A DNA stretch of 64,000 nucleotides from assembly GCF_001704415.2 (NCBI RefSeq), contig NW_017189517.1:13031167-13095166 (forward strand), written 5' to 3'. Source of the DNA: Capra hircus. Taxonomy: Eukaryota; Chordata; Mammalia; Artiodactyla; Bovidae. Both the position numbers and the translations under genes were made by a program. Positions 11,603 through 22,749 of this stretch are shown piece by piece (position 1 is the stretch's first letter; every line of letters starts with the position of its first letter). Under the pieces are notes generated by a model, which was not told the DNA's origin, ran no database searches, and saw only the letters and a program-made list of their open reading frames with translations.

Positions 11603-11880
11603 TTGCTGCTGCTGCTGCTTATTCGCTTCAGTCGTGTCTGACTCTGTGCAACCCCACAGATGGCAGCCCACCAGGCTCCCCCGTCCTTGGGATTCTCCAG
11701 GCAAGAATACTGGAGTGGATTGACATTTCCTTCTCCAATGCATGAGAGTGAAAAGTGAAAGTGAAGTCGCTCAGTCGTGTACGACTCTTCACGACCCCAT
11801 GGACTGCAGCCTTCCAGGCTCCTCCGTCCATGGGATTTTCCAGGCAAGAGTACTGAAGTGGGATGCCATTGCTTTCTCCA
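11603..11880 (-). mobile_element. Bov-A2 SINE, near full length (two monomers)
   Basis: On the plus strand: (TGC)n tail, then monomer one ('gcaagaatactggagtgg') and monomer two ('gactgcagccttccaggctc'), joined by the linker 'gagagtgaaaagtgaaagtg'. A perfect 11-bp TSD ATAAACCCATG lies at 11592-11602 and 11881-11891. The open frames across it are SINE noise. Confidence 0.95.
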
Positions 11881-11891
11881 ATAAACCCATG

Positions 11892-12091
11892 CTAATGAAG
11901 AGAAAATAATGATTTAGTGTGCTCCAATGGAATTCCTTGGCTATCTTCTGCCCAGTCCAGACATCTTATGACGATATGTCCTAGAGGATCTACAATGAGA
12001 AACTCCCATGTAAATCAAAAATGTTTATCATTTCCTGGAATCCATTGAGTAGTACGGTAAATGAACACTTCCTCCCCATTCCCGAGCCCAT
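11892..12091. other. Unassigned spacer
   Basis: Short single-copy-looking stretch between Bov-A2 and L1-BT. Nothing recognised. Confidence 0.4.
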
Positions 12092-12107
12092 GGAACACAG
12101 AATTTCT

Positions 12108-12846
12108 TTTTTTAAAAATTATTTATTTTACTCTACAATATTGTATTGGTTTTGCTATACATTGACTTGAATCCGCCATGAGTGTACATGTGTTCCCCAT
12201 CCTGAACCCCACTCCCACCTCCCTCCCCATCCCATCCCTCTGGGTCATCCCAGTGCACCAGCCCCGAGCACCCTGTATCCTGCATCGAACCTGGACTGGT
12301 GATTCATTTCACACATGATATTTTACATGTTTCAATGCCTTTCTCCCAAATCATCCCACCCTTGCCCTCTCCCACAGAGTCGAAAAGACTATTCAATACA
12401 TCTGTGTCTCTTTTGCTGTCTCACATACAGGGTTATCGTTACCTTCTTTCTAAATTCCATATATATGCGTTAGTATACTGTATTGGTGTTTTTCTTTCTG
12501 GCTTACTTCACTCTGTATAATCGGCTCCAGTTTCATCCACCTCATTAGAACTGAATCAAATGTATTCTTTTTAATGGCTGAGTAATACTCCATTGTGAAT
12601 ATGTACCACTGCTTTCTTATCCATTCGTCTGCTGATGGACATCTAGGTTGCTTCCATGTCCTGGCTATTATAAACAGTGCTATGATGAACATTGGGGTAC
12701 TCGTGTCTCTTTCGATTCTGGTTTCCTCTGTGTGTATGCCCAGCAGTGGGATTGCTGGGTCATATGGCAGTTCTATTTGCAATTTTTTAAGGAATCTCCA
12801 CACTCTTCTCCAGAGTGGCTGTACTAGTTCACATTCCCACCACCAG
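12108..12846 (-). mobile_element. L1-BT 3' end with perfect 16-bp TSD
   Basis: The plus strand begins with poly(T), the reversed tail, then the 3' UTR and ORF2 end. A 117-codon minus frame (12803-12450) encodes the ORF2 C-terminus from 'MWRFLKKLQIELPYDPAIP' to 'ILTHIYGI'. It is 5'-truncated just upstream of that. The TSD GGAACACAGAATTTCT is at 12092-12107 and 12847-12862, so the insertion is young. Confidence 0.97.
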
Positions 12847-12862
12847 GGAACACAGAATTTCT

Positions 12863-13542
12863 ATCAACTCTTCTACCTTTCAAAGATAGTTTAGGGGAAG
12901 GAAATTCTGCCCCATTTATTCTGTCCATTCATTACTCGCTTCTGCCTGATGAAGGAAGAATAACTAGCATGATTGGTGATTGCTTGACATCCACTGAGCC
13001 ACACTCAACAAATGGGTAAAGTAACAATAATTCCAAAACAGAATTATTATTACTCTTTCTCTCTTTTTCTTTACTCTTTCCTTATTCTAACTGCCTTACT
13101 CATGGACTGGTAAATGTGTAAGCAGTTACCTGCATCCATGTATGCAGGGCCTATAATGTGTCCTCTATATGGAAACTTGGTCAGCATCTCTCTCTCTCTC
13201 TCTTGCACACGCATGCACACACACACAAGCATGCACGCATACGCTTTTGTTTGTGCTCTTGCTGGTAATTATAGTAACTATATATGTAAAGCAGATCTGG
13301 GTCCTTAGAAATGACTTTGTAAGCCTGGACTTACAATATACATACAACTCTCTGAACAGACAGGTCCAAAAGTCCGGTTTCAGCAAGGTAAAAGAAATAT
13401 GCTGTTGTGATCTCAAGATACAGCTACATTCCCTTATCTGGCTTTAGTAAGAAAGCCATATGTTTGGGGGGTTATTGAGCACTTGCCCTGTTCAGTAATA
13501 AAGTTGATACCCTCTGATCCCTTTCTGACTATCAATTTACCG

Positions 13543-13545
<3 letters not shown>
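12863..13545. other. Unassigned DNA with a TC/CA microsatellite
   Basis: Single-copy-looking sequence. 13187-13227 holds (TC)n followed by (CA)n. Open frames through this region (13114-13308, 13165-13416, 13169-13447) depend on the microsatellite and have no recognisable homology. Confidence 0.5.
13187..13227. repeat. (TC)n-(CA)n compound microsatellite
   Basis: An uninterrupted TC run passes into 'cacacgcatgcacacacaca'. Simple sequence. Confidence 0.95.

Positions 13546-13546
<1 letters not shown>

Positions 13547-13577
<31 letters not shown>
13547..13577. repeat. (AT)n microsatellite
   Basis: About 14 uninterrupted TA units. Confidence 0.97.
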
Positions 13578-13578
<1 letters not shown>

Positions 13579-14097
13579 CATTAGACAGAGCTTAGAATGG
13601 AGAAACTTTAGTTCTTCCAGAATTTAAAAGTTACCAATTATTCATTCTACAATTCTCTGTTTTTAGAGCCATAGTAAACAGCTTACTAAAGAGTAAAAGA
13701 CTATATGGGCCTTTGAAATAGCAAGTCATCAAGTTCCTCTACCTTTGGCTGATTCCCTAACCTTGATCTACCATTGCTTTATACCAACAAAATAAAATTA
13801 ATTTGACATTGTGATGGGGCTTGGTTTGTCCTAACAAGACTCTGACTCCAGCAACCTCTACCCCAGAGCCTGATTCAGTCAATTCCTGGTAAATAAACCT
13901 GGTAGAAGATATGGTCTTATCTGGAAAGTACTTTATAATGATAAGGAAGATCATACACAGCTGTACTCCCAGTGGAGAAGAGCTGTACCCATGAACCTAT
14001 CTCACAATATCACCACTGCGGTCCTTTCAAAATAGTGGTTAAGCTTACCAAGACTTTTAGCAGTCTCGTATTTTAAATAATCAGAAACAGAATTGGG
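13578..14097. other. Unassigned, single-copy-looking
   Basis: No repeat or coding signature recognised. Confidence 0.45.
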
Positions 14098-14508
14098 TGA
14101 CCCAAGAGAGCTTAGCGCTGAAGAATTGATACTTTTGAACTGTGGTGTTGGAGAAGACTCTTGAGAGTCCCTTGAACTGCAAGGAGATCCAACCAGTCCA
14201 TTCTAAAGGAGATCAGCCCTGGGTGTTCTTTGGAAGGAATGATGCTAAACTAAACCTCCAGTACTTTGACCACCTCATGCGAAGAATTGACTCGTTGGAA
14301 AAGACTCTGATGCTCAGAGGGATTGGGAGCAGGAGGAAAAGGGGACGACAGAGGATGAGATGGCTGGATGGCATCACCGACTCGATGGACGTGAGTTTGA
14401 GTGAACTCCAGGAGATGGTGATGGACAGGGAGGCCTGGCCTGCTGCGATCATGGGGTTGCAAAGAGTCGGACACGACTGAGCGACTGAACTGAACTGAAC
14501 TGAAGAGA
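14098..14508 (+). mobile_element. BovB 3' end, fairly young
   Basis: A 112-codon frame (14142-14480) covers the BovB ORF C-terminus: 'VLEKTLESPLNCKEIQPV', 'LEKTLMLRGIGSRRKRGRQR', 'WLDGITDSMDVSLSELQEM', ending at 'GLQRVGHD'. The element ends with the shared BovB/Bov-tA terminus and an ACTGA-repeat tail ('actgaactgaactgaactga'), the type of short tandem tail used by RTE elements. Confidence 0.95.
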
Positions 14509-14629
14509 TCATTGTATCCCTTCCCCATTCCTCTTAGAGGTCAATCCAGTTTTTGTCTCCAACATGTCTCATTTGCACAGTCTTGGCATTTTTCCAGCAG
14601 TGATAGATACTCTCCTCATAACGTATTTT

Positions 14630-15105
14630 ATATCTTGCATCTGTCTTCCATAGCATCTGCATTACAAGATGCTGTAACAAATTACCACAAAATTGGTGGC
14701 TTAGAAAAACACAAATTTGCTCTCTCACAGTTATGGTTTGGCTAGAAGTCTGAAGTCAAAGTGACAGCAAAACCACATTCCCTCCAGAGACCCTGTGAGA
14801 GAATCCTTTTTTGCCTCTTCCAGTTTCTAGTGGTTCCAGGCATTCCTTAGCTTGTGGCAGCGTAATCCCAATCTCTGCCTCCATATTCACATGGTCTTCT
14901 CCTCTCTGTCTCCCTCTGTGTCTCCCTTTTTGTTTATTTTGACACTTATCATTAGATTTAGGGACCACTGTAATCCAAGATGATCTCATGTCAAAATCTT
15001 TACTTTCATTACACCTACAAAGGCCCTTATTCTAAGTAAATTACATTCTGAGATTGAGATGGACATATATTTTGAGAGGACACCATTCACCCCCACTATA
15101 GCAAC
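14630..15105 (-). mobile_element. MLT1-type MaLR LTR, antisense
   Basis: On the plus strand 'gctgtaacaaattaccacaaa', 'ggtggcttagaaaaac', 'ctcacagttatgg', 'catatttt' and 'gaggacaccattca' follow the reversed MLT1 LTR order. Internal words such as 'attagatttagggaccactg' and 'gatctcatgtcaaaat' also fit. It is an old, diverged non-coding LTR of the ERVL-MaLR group. Confidence 0.8.
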
Positions 15106-15240
15106 CAGGCACCGTCTTGTATTTCCACACACTTTTCCTATTAATGGAGCCCCTGGTTTGTGCTCTGAGTTTTCTAGGGTGCTCTTTCCCATTTATAGTT
15201 TTACTCAACTCTGAGATTTACCACTTCATACTATTTTTCT

Positions 15241-15458
15241 GGTGGCTTCCCTAGTGGCTCAGACAGTAAAGACTCCACCTGCAATTGTAGGAGACCCAGG
15301 TTTGATCTCTGGGTCAGGATGATCCCTTGGAGAAGGAAATGGCAACCCACTCCAGTATTCTTGCATGGAGAATTCCATGGACTGAGGAGTCTGGCAGGCT
15401 ACAGTCCATGGGGTCGCAAAGAGTTGGAAAAGACTGAGTGACTAACGCTTTCACTGTC
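15241..15458 (+). mobile_element. Bov-tA SINE, full length
   Basis: tRNA-Glu-like head ('ggcttccctagtggctcag', B box 'aggtttgatct') fused to the BovB-derived body ('ctccagtattcttgcatgg' to 'gagtgactaacg'). A perfect 11-bp TSD ACTATTTTTCT lies at 15230-15240 and 15459-15469. Confidence 0.96.
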
Positions 15459-15469
15459 ACTATTTTTCT

Positions 15470-16856
15470 AGCTTTAATCTTTGGCTTCTGTATCAAGATT
15501 CATTTGATGACAAACAGATGATGTAAACAAGAAAGGAGGAACTTATTGGGATAATAATGTCTTCAACTGTAACTTGTTACAGAGGCTCAAGTGATAATAG
15601 TAGGGCCAGTTTCTATGAATATCTTGGCATTACTTTTTCTCTCTGCTGGTTTTTCCAGGTTGCCTTCTTTCTTGATAACAAGATGACTGAAGCAGCCCCG
15701 AATTTAATATTCTCATAAAGCCAAAATCAATGGAACAGGAAAGTACTTCTACCTCTCAGAAACCTCAATAAAGGGCTCATAACTTCTCATTGGTTCTAAT
15801 TTAGTCAAATGGCAATCCCTAAGATAATCACTATGGCCAGGGATGTGCTTATTTGCTTTGGCCAAATAAAGTCTACTCCTGGAGCTGAGAGTGGAGGTCA
15901 GTTCCAACCAAATCAAATGGATTGAAAGTTGGGCAAAGTATATCATCAAGCAAAAGATGATATTATATTTCTGGAAGACTGGGGACTGAGTATCGTAGGG
16001 ATATATCAGTGTCCACTATAGCTTCCCTCTTAATCATGACTTAGGTTCTCTCTTTGGCTAAGCTATCATTTGCAGCCCTGGATAAATACATCATTTCAAT
16101 CCATGATCTCATGGTGTCTTAAAGAAGCTGAGTCAAGAGATTTACCTAGGCTTTCTGCCAGAAGCATTGCCTGTGGGCCATACAGTCAGTATGTCTTTCT
16201 GAGTCCCCCAAATATTAGGCAAGTAGGAAGAGAATACCTAGTAGAAGAACTTTTCTGCTGTCCCATGTCCAAAAAACTCTGGCTTTGCTAAAAGTGAGAA
16301 TTGAGTAGATGTTCAGTGCTAGTCCACTGTCTAGAAGTATGTCATTTGACTTTCTGTTTGTGGATGTAATTCTGAGATGAGCATTAAAACAAGGAACCTT
16401 CTATCTGGGTTAGTATGAATCCCTAAAAACCCAAAGGTCAAAATCCTTATTTCACAGCTGATCCTCAAAAATCAAGTGCCACAGTCATAGTCATGAGACA
16501 AGATGGTTCCTCCAAGCTTTTAATATTGCCGTATGTTGTGTGAGCAATTCCTGCCTGCATCTATTTCAACCACAAACAGCCTCCATAATAAGCATGCACT
16601 CAGGCCCAGATATGTTTCCCAGGGATTCTCTCGCACAAAACGATGGCTCACTGTGTTGCACTGGAGGTTATCTCTCTCCATTCAGTAAGGATAAAGTATG
16701 TTACAGTGGGCCAGGGTGGTGGTGGAAGAGGTGAAGAGCGTCCAGAGTTACTGAAATGCCACAGTTGCTGCTGGCATCCAAGAGACAGAAACATCCCCTT
16801 ACTTATTTGTTGGATACGTGAGGGATGAGATAAATCAGTGTTGGGTAATGACTATT
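15470..16856. other. Unassigned, single-copy-looking
   Basis: About 1.4 kb without a recognised repeat. Several 60-73 codon open frames occur (for example 16070-16291 and 16540-16734), but none shows a known domain, splice context or neighbouring exon-like frame. I see nothing that supports a gene. Confidence 0.45.
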
Positions 16857-16945
16857 TGTTGTTTAGTAGCAAAGTCGTGTCTGACTTTTTTGCGACCCTG
16901 TAAACTGTGGCCCGCCAGGTTCTTCTGTCCATGGGATTACCCATC
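16857..16945 (-). mobile_element. Bov-tA or BovB 3'-end fragment
   Basis: 'gttgtttagtagcaaagtcg' is the reversed shared BovB/Bov-tA terminus, followed by 'ttctgtccatgggatta'. It is too short to tell the two families apart. Confidence 0.85.
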
Positions 16946-17050
16946 TAGGCATTATACTAAGTACATACACTATCCCATTTCATTTTCATAGCAACCCTTT
17001 ATGATATGATTATGATTACTATCTGCTAGCCTGGACTGATAAATTAAGGA
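16946..17050 (-). mobile_element. MIR SINE fragment
   Basis: 'aggcattatactaagtacat', 'tcccatttcattttcatagc' and 'aaccctttatgatatg' follow the reversed MIR 3' half. Diverged. Confidence 0.6.
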
Positions 17051-17617
17051 AGAATGACTTTGAAGCAGAGCATGGATATCAAGGCCAGAGAAGACAAGGC
17101 CACGACCTCAGAGGGCCCAGATGAAAGAGCACTGAGCCATAGAGGGTTACTCTCAGGCCTTGAATCCTACTGTGTTACGAACTTGCTTTAGATCAGTAAT
17201 CCCTTTATTGATTCAGTTTTCTCCCTTTCAGAATGGGAATATCTGTCCTGTGGGTGTCCAATCATTGTATTTTGAAAGCAGATAACTTCTTTTCTAGTTT
17301 CACAGGTCTGTGGACAGAGAGGGATTTTGTCTCAGGATGGACTATACACAATGTGTCACCCATACTTGATTTAGGTGATGAGAGCTGGAATTTTTATAAG
17401 CTGATGATATTCAGATGAGATTTTAGATTTATAGTTAATGCCAGAGTGGGTTAAGACTTTCAGAGATGTTGGAAGGAGGGTTAAGGTATTTTGCTTATGG
17501 GAAGGACATGAATTTTGTGGGGACCAGGGGGCAGAATGTACTAGGTTGAAAAGCACTTCCCTCAAATTCATGTTCACCCAGAAATCGTAAATGTAATCTT
17601 GTTTGAAAATTGGGTCT
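17051..17617. other. Mostly unassigned; possible MIR trace at 17150-17240
   Basis: A weak MIR-like order ('ccttgaatcctactgtg', 'cagttttctccctttcagaatggg') sits at 17150-17240. The rest shows no recognised element. Confidence 0.4.
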
Positions 17618-18338
17618 TTTGGTATGGTACTGGCACAAAGACAGAAAAATAGATCAATGGAACAAGATAGAAAGCCCAGAGATAAATCCACGCACCTATG
17701 GACAAAGGAGGCAAGAATATACAATGGAAAAAAGACAATCTCTTTAACAAGTGGTGCTGGAAAAACTGGTCAACCACTTGTAAAAGAATGAAACTAGAAC
17801 ACTTTCTAACACCATACACAAAAATAAACTCAAAATGGATTAAAGATCTAAATGTAAGTCCAGAAACTATAAAACTCCTAGAGGGAAACATAGGCAAAAC
17901 ACTCTCTGACATAAATCACAGCAGGATCCTCTATGACCCACCTCCCAGAGTAATGGAAATAAAAGCAAAAATAAACAAATGTGACCTAATTAAACTTAAA
18001 AGCTCTTGCACAATGAAGGAAACTATAAGCAAGGTGAAAAGACAGCCTTCAGAATGGGAGAAAATAATAGCAAACAAAGCAACTGACAAAGAATTAATCT
18101 CAAAAATATACAAGCAGCTCCTGTAGCTCAATTTCAGAAAGATAAATGACCCAATCAAAAAATGGGCCAAAGAACTAAACTGACATTTCTCCAAAGAAGA
18201 CATACAGATGGCTAACAAACATATGAAAAGATGCTCAACATCACTCATTATCAGAGAAATGCAAATCAAAACCACAATGAGGTACCATCTCATGCTGGTC
18301 AGAATGGCTGCTATCAAAAAGTCTACAAACAATAAAGC
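17618..18338 (+). mobile_element. L1-BT ORF2 fragment lacking its 3' end
   Basis: It starts at 'ggtatggtactggcacaaag' and runs to 'gtctacaaacaataaa'. A 142-codon frame (17698-18126) encodes ORF2 downstream of the RT, including 'KLEHFLTPYTKINSKWIKDL' and 'RQPSEWEKIIANKATDKEL'. The last 0.9 kb of L1-BT and its poly(A) are missing. The next base belongs to an inverted BovB. Confidence 0.9.
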
Positions 18339-19020
18339 ACTCAGCTTTCTTCACAGTACAACTCTCACATCCATACATGACCACTGGAAAAACCATGGTC
18401 TTGATTAGATGGACCTTTGTTGGCAAAGTGATATCTCTGCTTTTTAATATGCTATCTAGGTTGGTCATAACTTTTCTTCCAAGGAGTAAGCATCTTTTAA
18501 TTTCATGGCTGCAATCACCATCTGCAGTGATTTTGGAGCCCCCCAAAATAAAGTCTGACACTGTTTCCACTGTTTCCCCATCTATTTTCCATAAAGTGAT
18601 GGGACCAGATGCCATGATCTTAGTTTTCTGAATGTTGAGCTTTAAGCCAGATTTTTCACTCTCCTCTTTCACTTTCATTAAGAGGCTTTTTAGTTCCTCT
18701 TCACTTTCTGCCATAAGGGTGGTGTCATCTGCATATCTGAGGTTATTGATATTTCTTACGGCAATCTTGATTCCAGCTTGTGCTTCTTCCAGCCCAGTGT
18801 TTCTCATGATGTACTCTGCATAGAAGTTAAATAAGCAGGGTGACAATATACAGCCTTGACGTACTCCTTTTCCTATTTGGAACCAGTCTGTTGTTCCATG
18901 TCCAGTTCTAACTGTTGCTTCCTGACCTGCATACAGATTTCTCAAGAGGTAGGTCAGGTGGTCTGGTATTCCCATTTCTTTCAGAATTTTCCACAGTTTA
19001 TTGTGATCCACACAGTCACA
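18339..19020 (-). pseudogene. BovB reverse-transcriptase fragment
   Basis: A minus-strand frame of 262 codons (19029-18241) covers RTE reverse transcriptase from just after motif A to the thumb. The RT motif 'GVRQGCILSPCLF' is near residues 55-67 and the catalytic 'YADD' at 99-102; 'GLKLNIQKTKIMASGP' and the 'GGSKITADGDCSHEIKRCLL' block follow. The frame runs on into L1 antisense sequence at its C-terminus, so its end is not BovB. Both the 5' part (endonuclease, RT motif A) and the 3' terminus are missing. RTE RT copies RNA at a nicked target in the nucleus; this fragment cannot do so alone. Confidence 0.93.
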
Positions 19021-19974
19021 CCCCTCCAAGCTTGACCTTTTGTTAAGAGGAAGGATACTCTACATATGTTCACGTTGTGGATTAAGATCCATTTATGTGT
19101 TTATTTTCAGTACATAGGATAGCCTCAAGAAAGATTGCAATGTGCCTCAGAGCATGTATAGGAGGAATACTCATGATATTCCACACTGCACTCATATTAT
19201 TTATAGGTTTTTTGTACAGTTGATGTAAAAGGTGGTGAGAGGCAAACATTGTACCAATGAAAATTGTGGTTCATTGTTTCTGATTATTCAGATGAAATGT
19301 AAATGTGTGGGATATGAGTGAGTTCAGAGGGTGGATATAAGGAATTGAGCACTATATGTAGAGAAATGAGGGGTTGGAAGTAGAAGATGGTAGGTATTAT
19401 AACCCCCTTGACTTGAAATGGGCCTCGGACTGGTATTTGAGTTTCCTGTAGGGTCAGGAAACTTAGCTGATGGTTTACCTTGGGAAACAGTACTTAGAAT
19501 GATCCCCAGTCTAACTCAAGGTCATTCTGTAGACCTTATAGTTCCTCTTGATACAGACCAGTGTCTGATATCATAGTGGTGCTGGCTAGTGCAGAAATAC
19601 AGGGGTGAAATTCCTAATGAGTTTGAAAGAGGCAGCTCCTTGTAGGCAAGTGCAGGGAATTGATGGGTCCTTCACGTACTCTATTCAGTTCACATGCTTC
19701 CTCAAATCCCTCATGGATGTGTACATTTGAATTTGGAGGGCCTTAAAAGTTTACCCTTCAAGTCAGGATAATTTTATGTGGTTCAACCTGATGCAATTGC
19801 TAGTCCAGGGAGAAATAGCCTAAATATAAAAGGGATTATAAGACCTAATGAATATGTGCAAGCAGGAACCAGGGTTGTTACATGTGAATTGAAGGGTTAA
19901 GATCAATATGTGACAGAATGTAAGTCTGGGAAAGAATTCATTGTCATGGGGAATTAGTATATGGATTGGAACAT
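19021..19974. other. Unassigned, single-copy-looking
   Basis: No repeat, RNA or coding signature recognised over about 950 bp. Confidence 0.45.
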
Positions 19975-20089
19975 GTAAAATCTCTTATTTTGACATAATT
20001 TCAGACTTAAGAAAGTTGAAAAATTGTACAAAAAACCTTAATTTCCCCTAATGTTAATATTTTCCCAGTTATACTTTATGCCTGCCCCC

Positions 20090-20150
20090 CATTTCCTTCC
20101 TTCCTTCCTTTTCTTCTTCCTTCCCTCTTTTCCCTTCTCCCCATCACACA
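20090..20150. repeat. Pyrimidine-rich (TTCC)n low-complexity tract
   Basis: 'ccttccttccttccttttc' and neighbours; almost no purines. Confidence 0.9.
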
Positions 20151-20205
20151 TATATATGTACTATTTAGTTCTGAAATATTTGAGAGTAAAAGTAAGCTAG
20201 AGATA

Positions 20206-20436
20206 TTTGGGGACTTCCCCAGTAGCTCAGTGGGTAAAGAACCTGCCTGTCAATGCAGGAGATGCAAGGAGATGTGGGTTTGAACCCTGGGTCAGGAAAA
20301 TCCCCTTAAGAAGGAAATGGCCACCCATTCCAGTATTCTTGCCTGGGAAATCTCATGGACACAGGAGCCTGGTGAGCTATAGTCCATGGGGTTGCAAAGA
20401 GTTGAACACAACTGAATGCGCACACACACACTCACT
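20206..20436 (+). mobile_element. Bov-tA SINE, full length
   Basis: Head 'ggacttccccagtagctcag' with a B-box 'gggtttgaaccctg'; body 'ccagtattcttgcctggg' to 'gttgaacacaactgaatg', then a (CA)n tail. The head carries a small internal duplication around 'gaga tgcaaggagatg'. CTAGAGA occurs just outside both ends, a plausible short TSD. Confidence 0.92.
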
Positions 20437-20584
20437 AGAGAGATTTTGCCCTTTAACCCTAAATACTTCAATGTGTATTTCCTAAAATCAAAAACATTCT
20501 CATACAGCTTCAGTAAATTATCAAAGTGAAGAAATGAACAGTAATGTACTATTTTTAGCTAATATAATTAACTTTATTCAAAGT

Positions 20585-20665
20585 TACATTGCTGTATACC
20601 TGAAATGAACACACCATTGTTAATCAACTGTATTCCAATATAAAATAAAAAATTTTAAAAAACAA
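20585..20665 (+). mobile_element. L1 3'-terminal fragment
   Basis: 'tgttaatcaactgtattcca' followed by 'atataaaataaaaaa' is the L1 3' tip seen also at 49060-49097 and 52480-52515. Confidence 0.65.
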
Positions 20666-20704
20666 AAGACAAAGTATACCAATTGTCCTAATGATGTCCT
20701 TTTT

Positions 20705-20992
20705 AAAATTAATTAATGTATTTTAATTGGAGGATGATTACAATATTGTGATGGTTTTTGTTATACATCAATATGAATCAGCCACCAGTACACATGTGTC
20801 CCCCCATCCTGAAACCCCTCCCATCTCCCTCCCTACCCCATCCCTCTGGGTTGTCCCAGAGCACTGGCTTTGAGTGCCCTGCTTCATGCATTGAACTTGC
20901 ACTGGTCATCTATTTTACATATGGTAATATACATGTTTCTATGCTATTCTCTCAAATCATCCCACCCTCGCCTTCTCCCACAGAGTACAAAT
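20705..20992 (-). mobile_element. L1-BT 3' UTR fragment, older copy
   Basis: Reversed 3' UTR: 'ttttaattggaggatgatta', 'ccctccctaccccatccctc', 'caaatcatcccaccctcgcc'. More diverged from the other L1-BT copies. Ends at 'tcccacagagt'. Confidence 0.9.
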
Positions 20993-21115
20993 CACGTATC
21001 ACATAGGGCATGTGGTTGCCACATTCCTTTAGTGTACTTTCTTTGTGAATTCAAATTTAATGTTTTGGCAAGGTTATCTAGAGCTGGTCCTGATATTTAC
21101 GTGGATAGTTCTTGG

Positions 21116-22516
21116 AAGCCTGGTCATGTCGATGACCTACAGTAACCAAGGTATAGATACCTAAACTTTCTTGGAATGCTCAAGGGGATGGAATGGACTT
21201 ACAACTTAAGACTTGAAAATTTGCTAACTGACTTAGTACCCTAGGAGAGCCGGAGACCACTTCTTTAACAGAGGATGAACTAGTGACACAGACACTAGTA
21301 TCTTTTAGCTCAGTGCTGGTTGCTGTCTGTAGACTAGAGTTGATATGATAGTTAGAGATTCTACCATCGAAATGGGCTCTACAGTATTAATGTGTACAAT
21401 GACATTCTGAAATTACAGAGGCCAGATAATAACTCTGAGCCACCAATCATTATTAATACAATAGGTAGAGAAGCTGGAATGGTAATCATAGTGTCTTGAT
21501 GCACAGAAATCCATGGCAATTGAAATAGATCACGGTGTTCCTAAATTGGGAGCCAGCCAGGCTGTTGCTGAGTTTGATTACAAAAATGGAAAGTTTGTGA
21601 TCAGAAGGTTGATGTCAGATGCCGCGATGGAAGCTCACCCTCCCTCATACCATTTCCAGATTTAAGTCAGTTCTTAGAACTATTGATTCAAGATGATGCT
21701 AGTACCCTCAGATATCAACAGTGAATGTTCCTTTAATGTTTCCCCAAAGAGGCCTTTGGCCACTTTCCAGCAAAGTTGTACCCTGGGGAAAAGGAGATAT
21801 GCAGTATCTAGAACTGATATATAGAGAGTTTGAGCTGACCTTGATCACAGAGGACCTAAACCATCATCATGGTCATCTGATTAGAGCAGATGCTCTCTGA
21901 ATCCACAGAAGAAAGGGAGTTTTGGCCCAAGTCCATCTCATAGGGGGTCAGTGGGTCTGCACACTTACACTATGACTCTTTCTGTGGTGTCTGAATATAT
22001 AATTGAGATACACATTCTTAGATGCTAGAAGACCCCTCCCATTGTTTCTCTGACCTGTGTGCTAAGAATCACTACAGTAGGAAGGACCAAGTAAGAGCCC
22101 CTCAACCTTCCCCTGCCAGAAATTTAAGTCAGAAATCTATTCCATTCCCAGAGACAGTACAGAAATTGGTATCACCATCAAAGATTTAAAAGATGTGATT
22201 TCTTCTCTCAGTGTTCTTATATCATCTCTGTAAAACCAGGTGGTTGATGGCTGATAACAGTGATGACTATAAACTTAATGAAAGACCTGATTGCAGTTGC
22301 AGTGTTTGATGTATAATAATAATATCTTTATGAAAGCAGATCAACCTACTTTCTAGCACTTAGTGTACAGCTATTGATTTGAAAGAATGCTTTCATCTTG
22401 ATATACATCAGTGAGAACTGAAAGCAATTTATATTTTCACGGTAAAGACAACAGTTTGAAACACTCTCTTGCCTCAGCACTATGTTAACTCATGCTTATT
22501 GACATAACATAGTCTC
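21116..22516. other. Unassigned; possibly decayed retroviral internal sequence
   Basis: No clear family. The sequence is less AT-rich and looks like worn coding DNA, with broken stretches such as 'gcagtatctagaactgat' and 'tgagatacacattcttagatg' that recall ERVL/MaLR internal regions. I could not confirm an order of retroviral domains, so this is only a hint. Confidence 0.25.
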
Positions 22517-22524
22517 TAGGAACC

Positions 22525-22741
22525 CCAGCTGGGGCCTCCCAGCTGGCTCAGATGGTAAAGAATCTGCCTGTAATGCAGGAGATCCAGGTTTGATCCCTGG
22601 GTTTGGACGATCCCCTGGAGAAGGAAATGGCAACCCACTCCAGTATTCTTGCCTGGAGAATCCCATGGATAGAGGAGCCTGGCGGGCTACAGTCCATGGG
22701 TTCACAGAATCGGACACAACTGAGCCACTAACACTGTGCTG
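22525..22741 (+). mobile_element. Bov-tA SINE, full length
   Basis: Head 'gcctcccagctggctcag', B box 'aggtttgatccctgg', body to 'cggacacaactgagccact'. The 8-bp TSD TAGGAACC lies at 22517-22524 and 22742-22749. Confidence 0.95.
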
Positions 22742-22749
22742 TAGGAACC

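Larger units (their letters stand above)
19975..21115. repeat. Old interspersed repeat, cut by three younger insertions
   Basis: Pieces at 19975-20090 ('gacataatttcagacttaag', 'ttcccctaatgttaatattt'), 20500-20580, 20670-20700 ('ccaattgtcctaatgatgtcc') and 20993-21115 ('catgtggttgccacattcc') keep the order of a familiar ancient mammalian repeat whose family name I cannot fix. Between the pieces sit a pyrimidine tract and Bov-tA (20090-20440), an L1 3' tip (20585-20665) and an L1-BT (20705-20992). Confidence 0.45.

Noticed and set aside
15241..15330. tRNA gene at the Bov-tA heads (also at 20206, 22525, 31613, 32411, 33056)
   Set aside because: Only A- and B-box-like parts of a tRNA-Glu ancestor remain, fused to a SINE body; no full cloverleaf.
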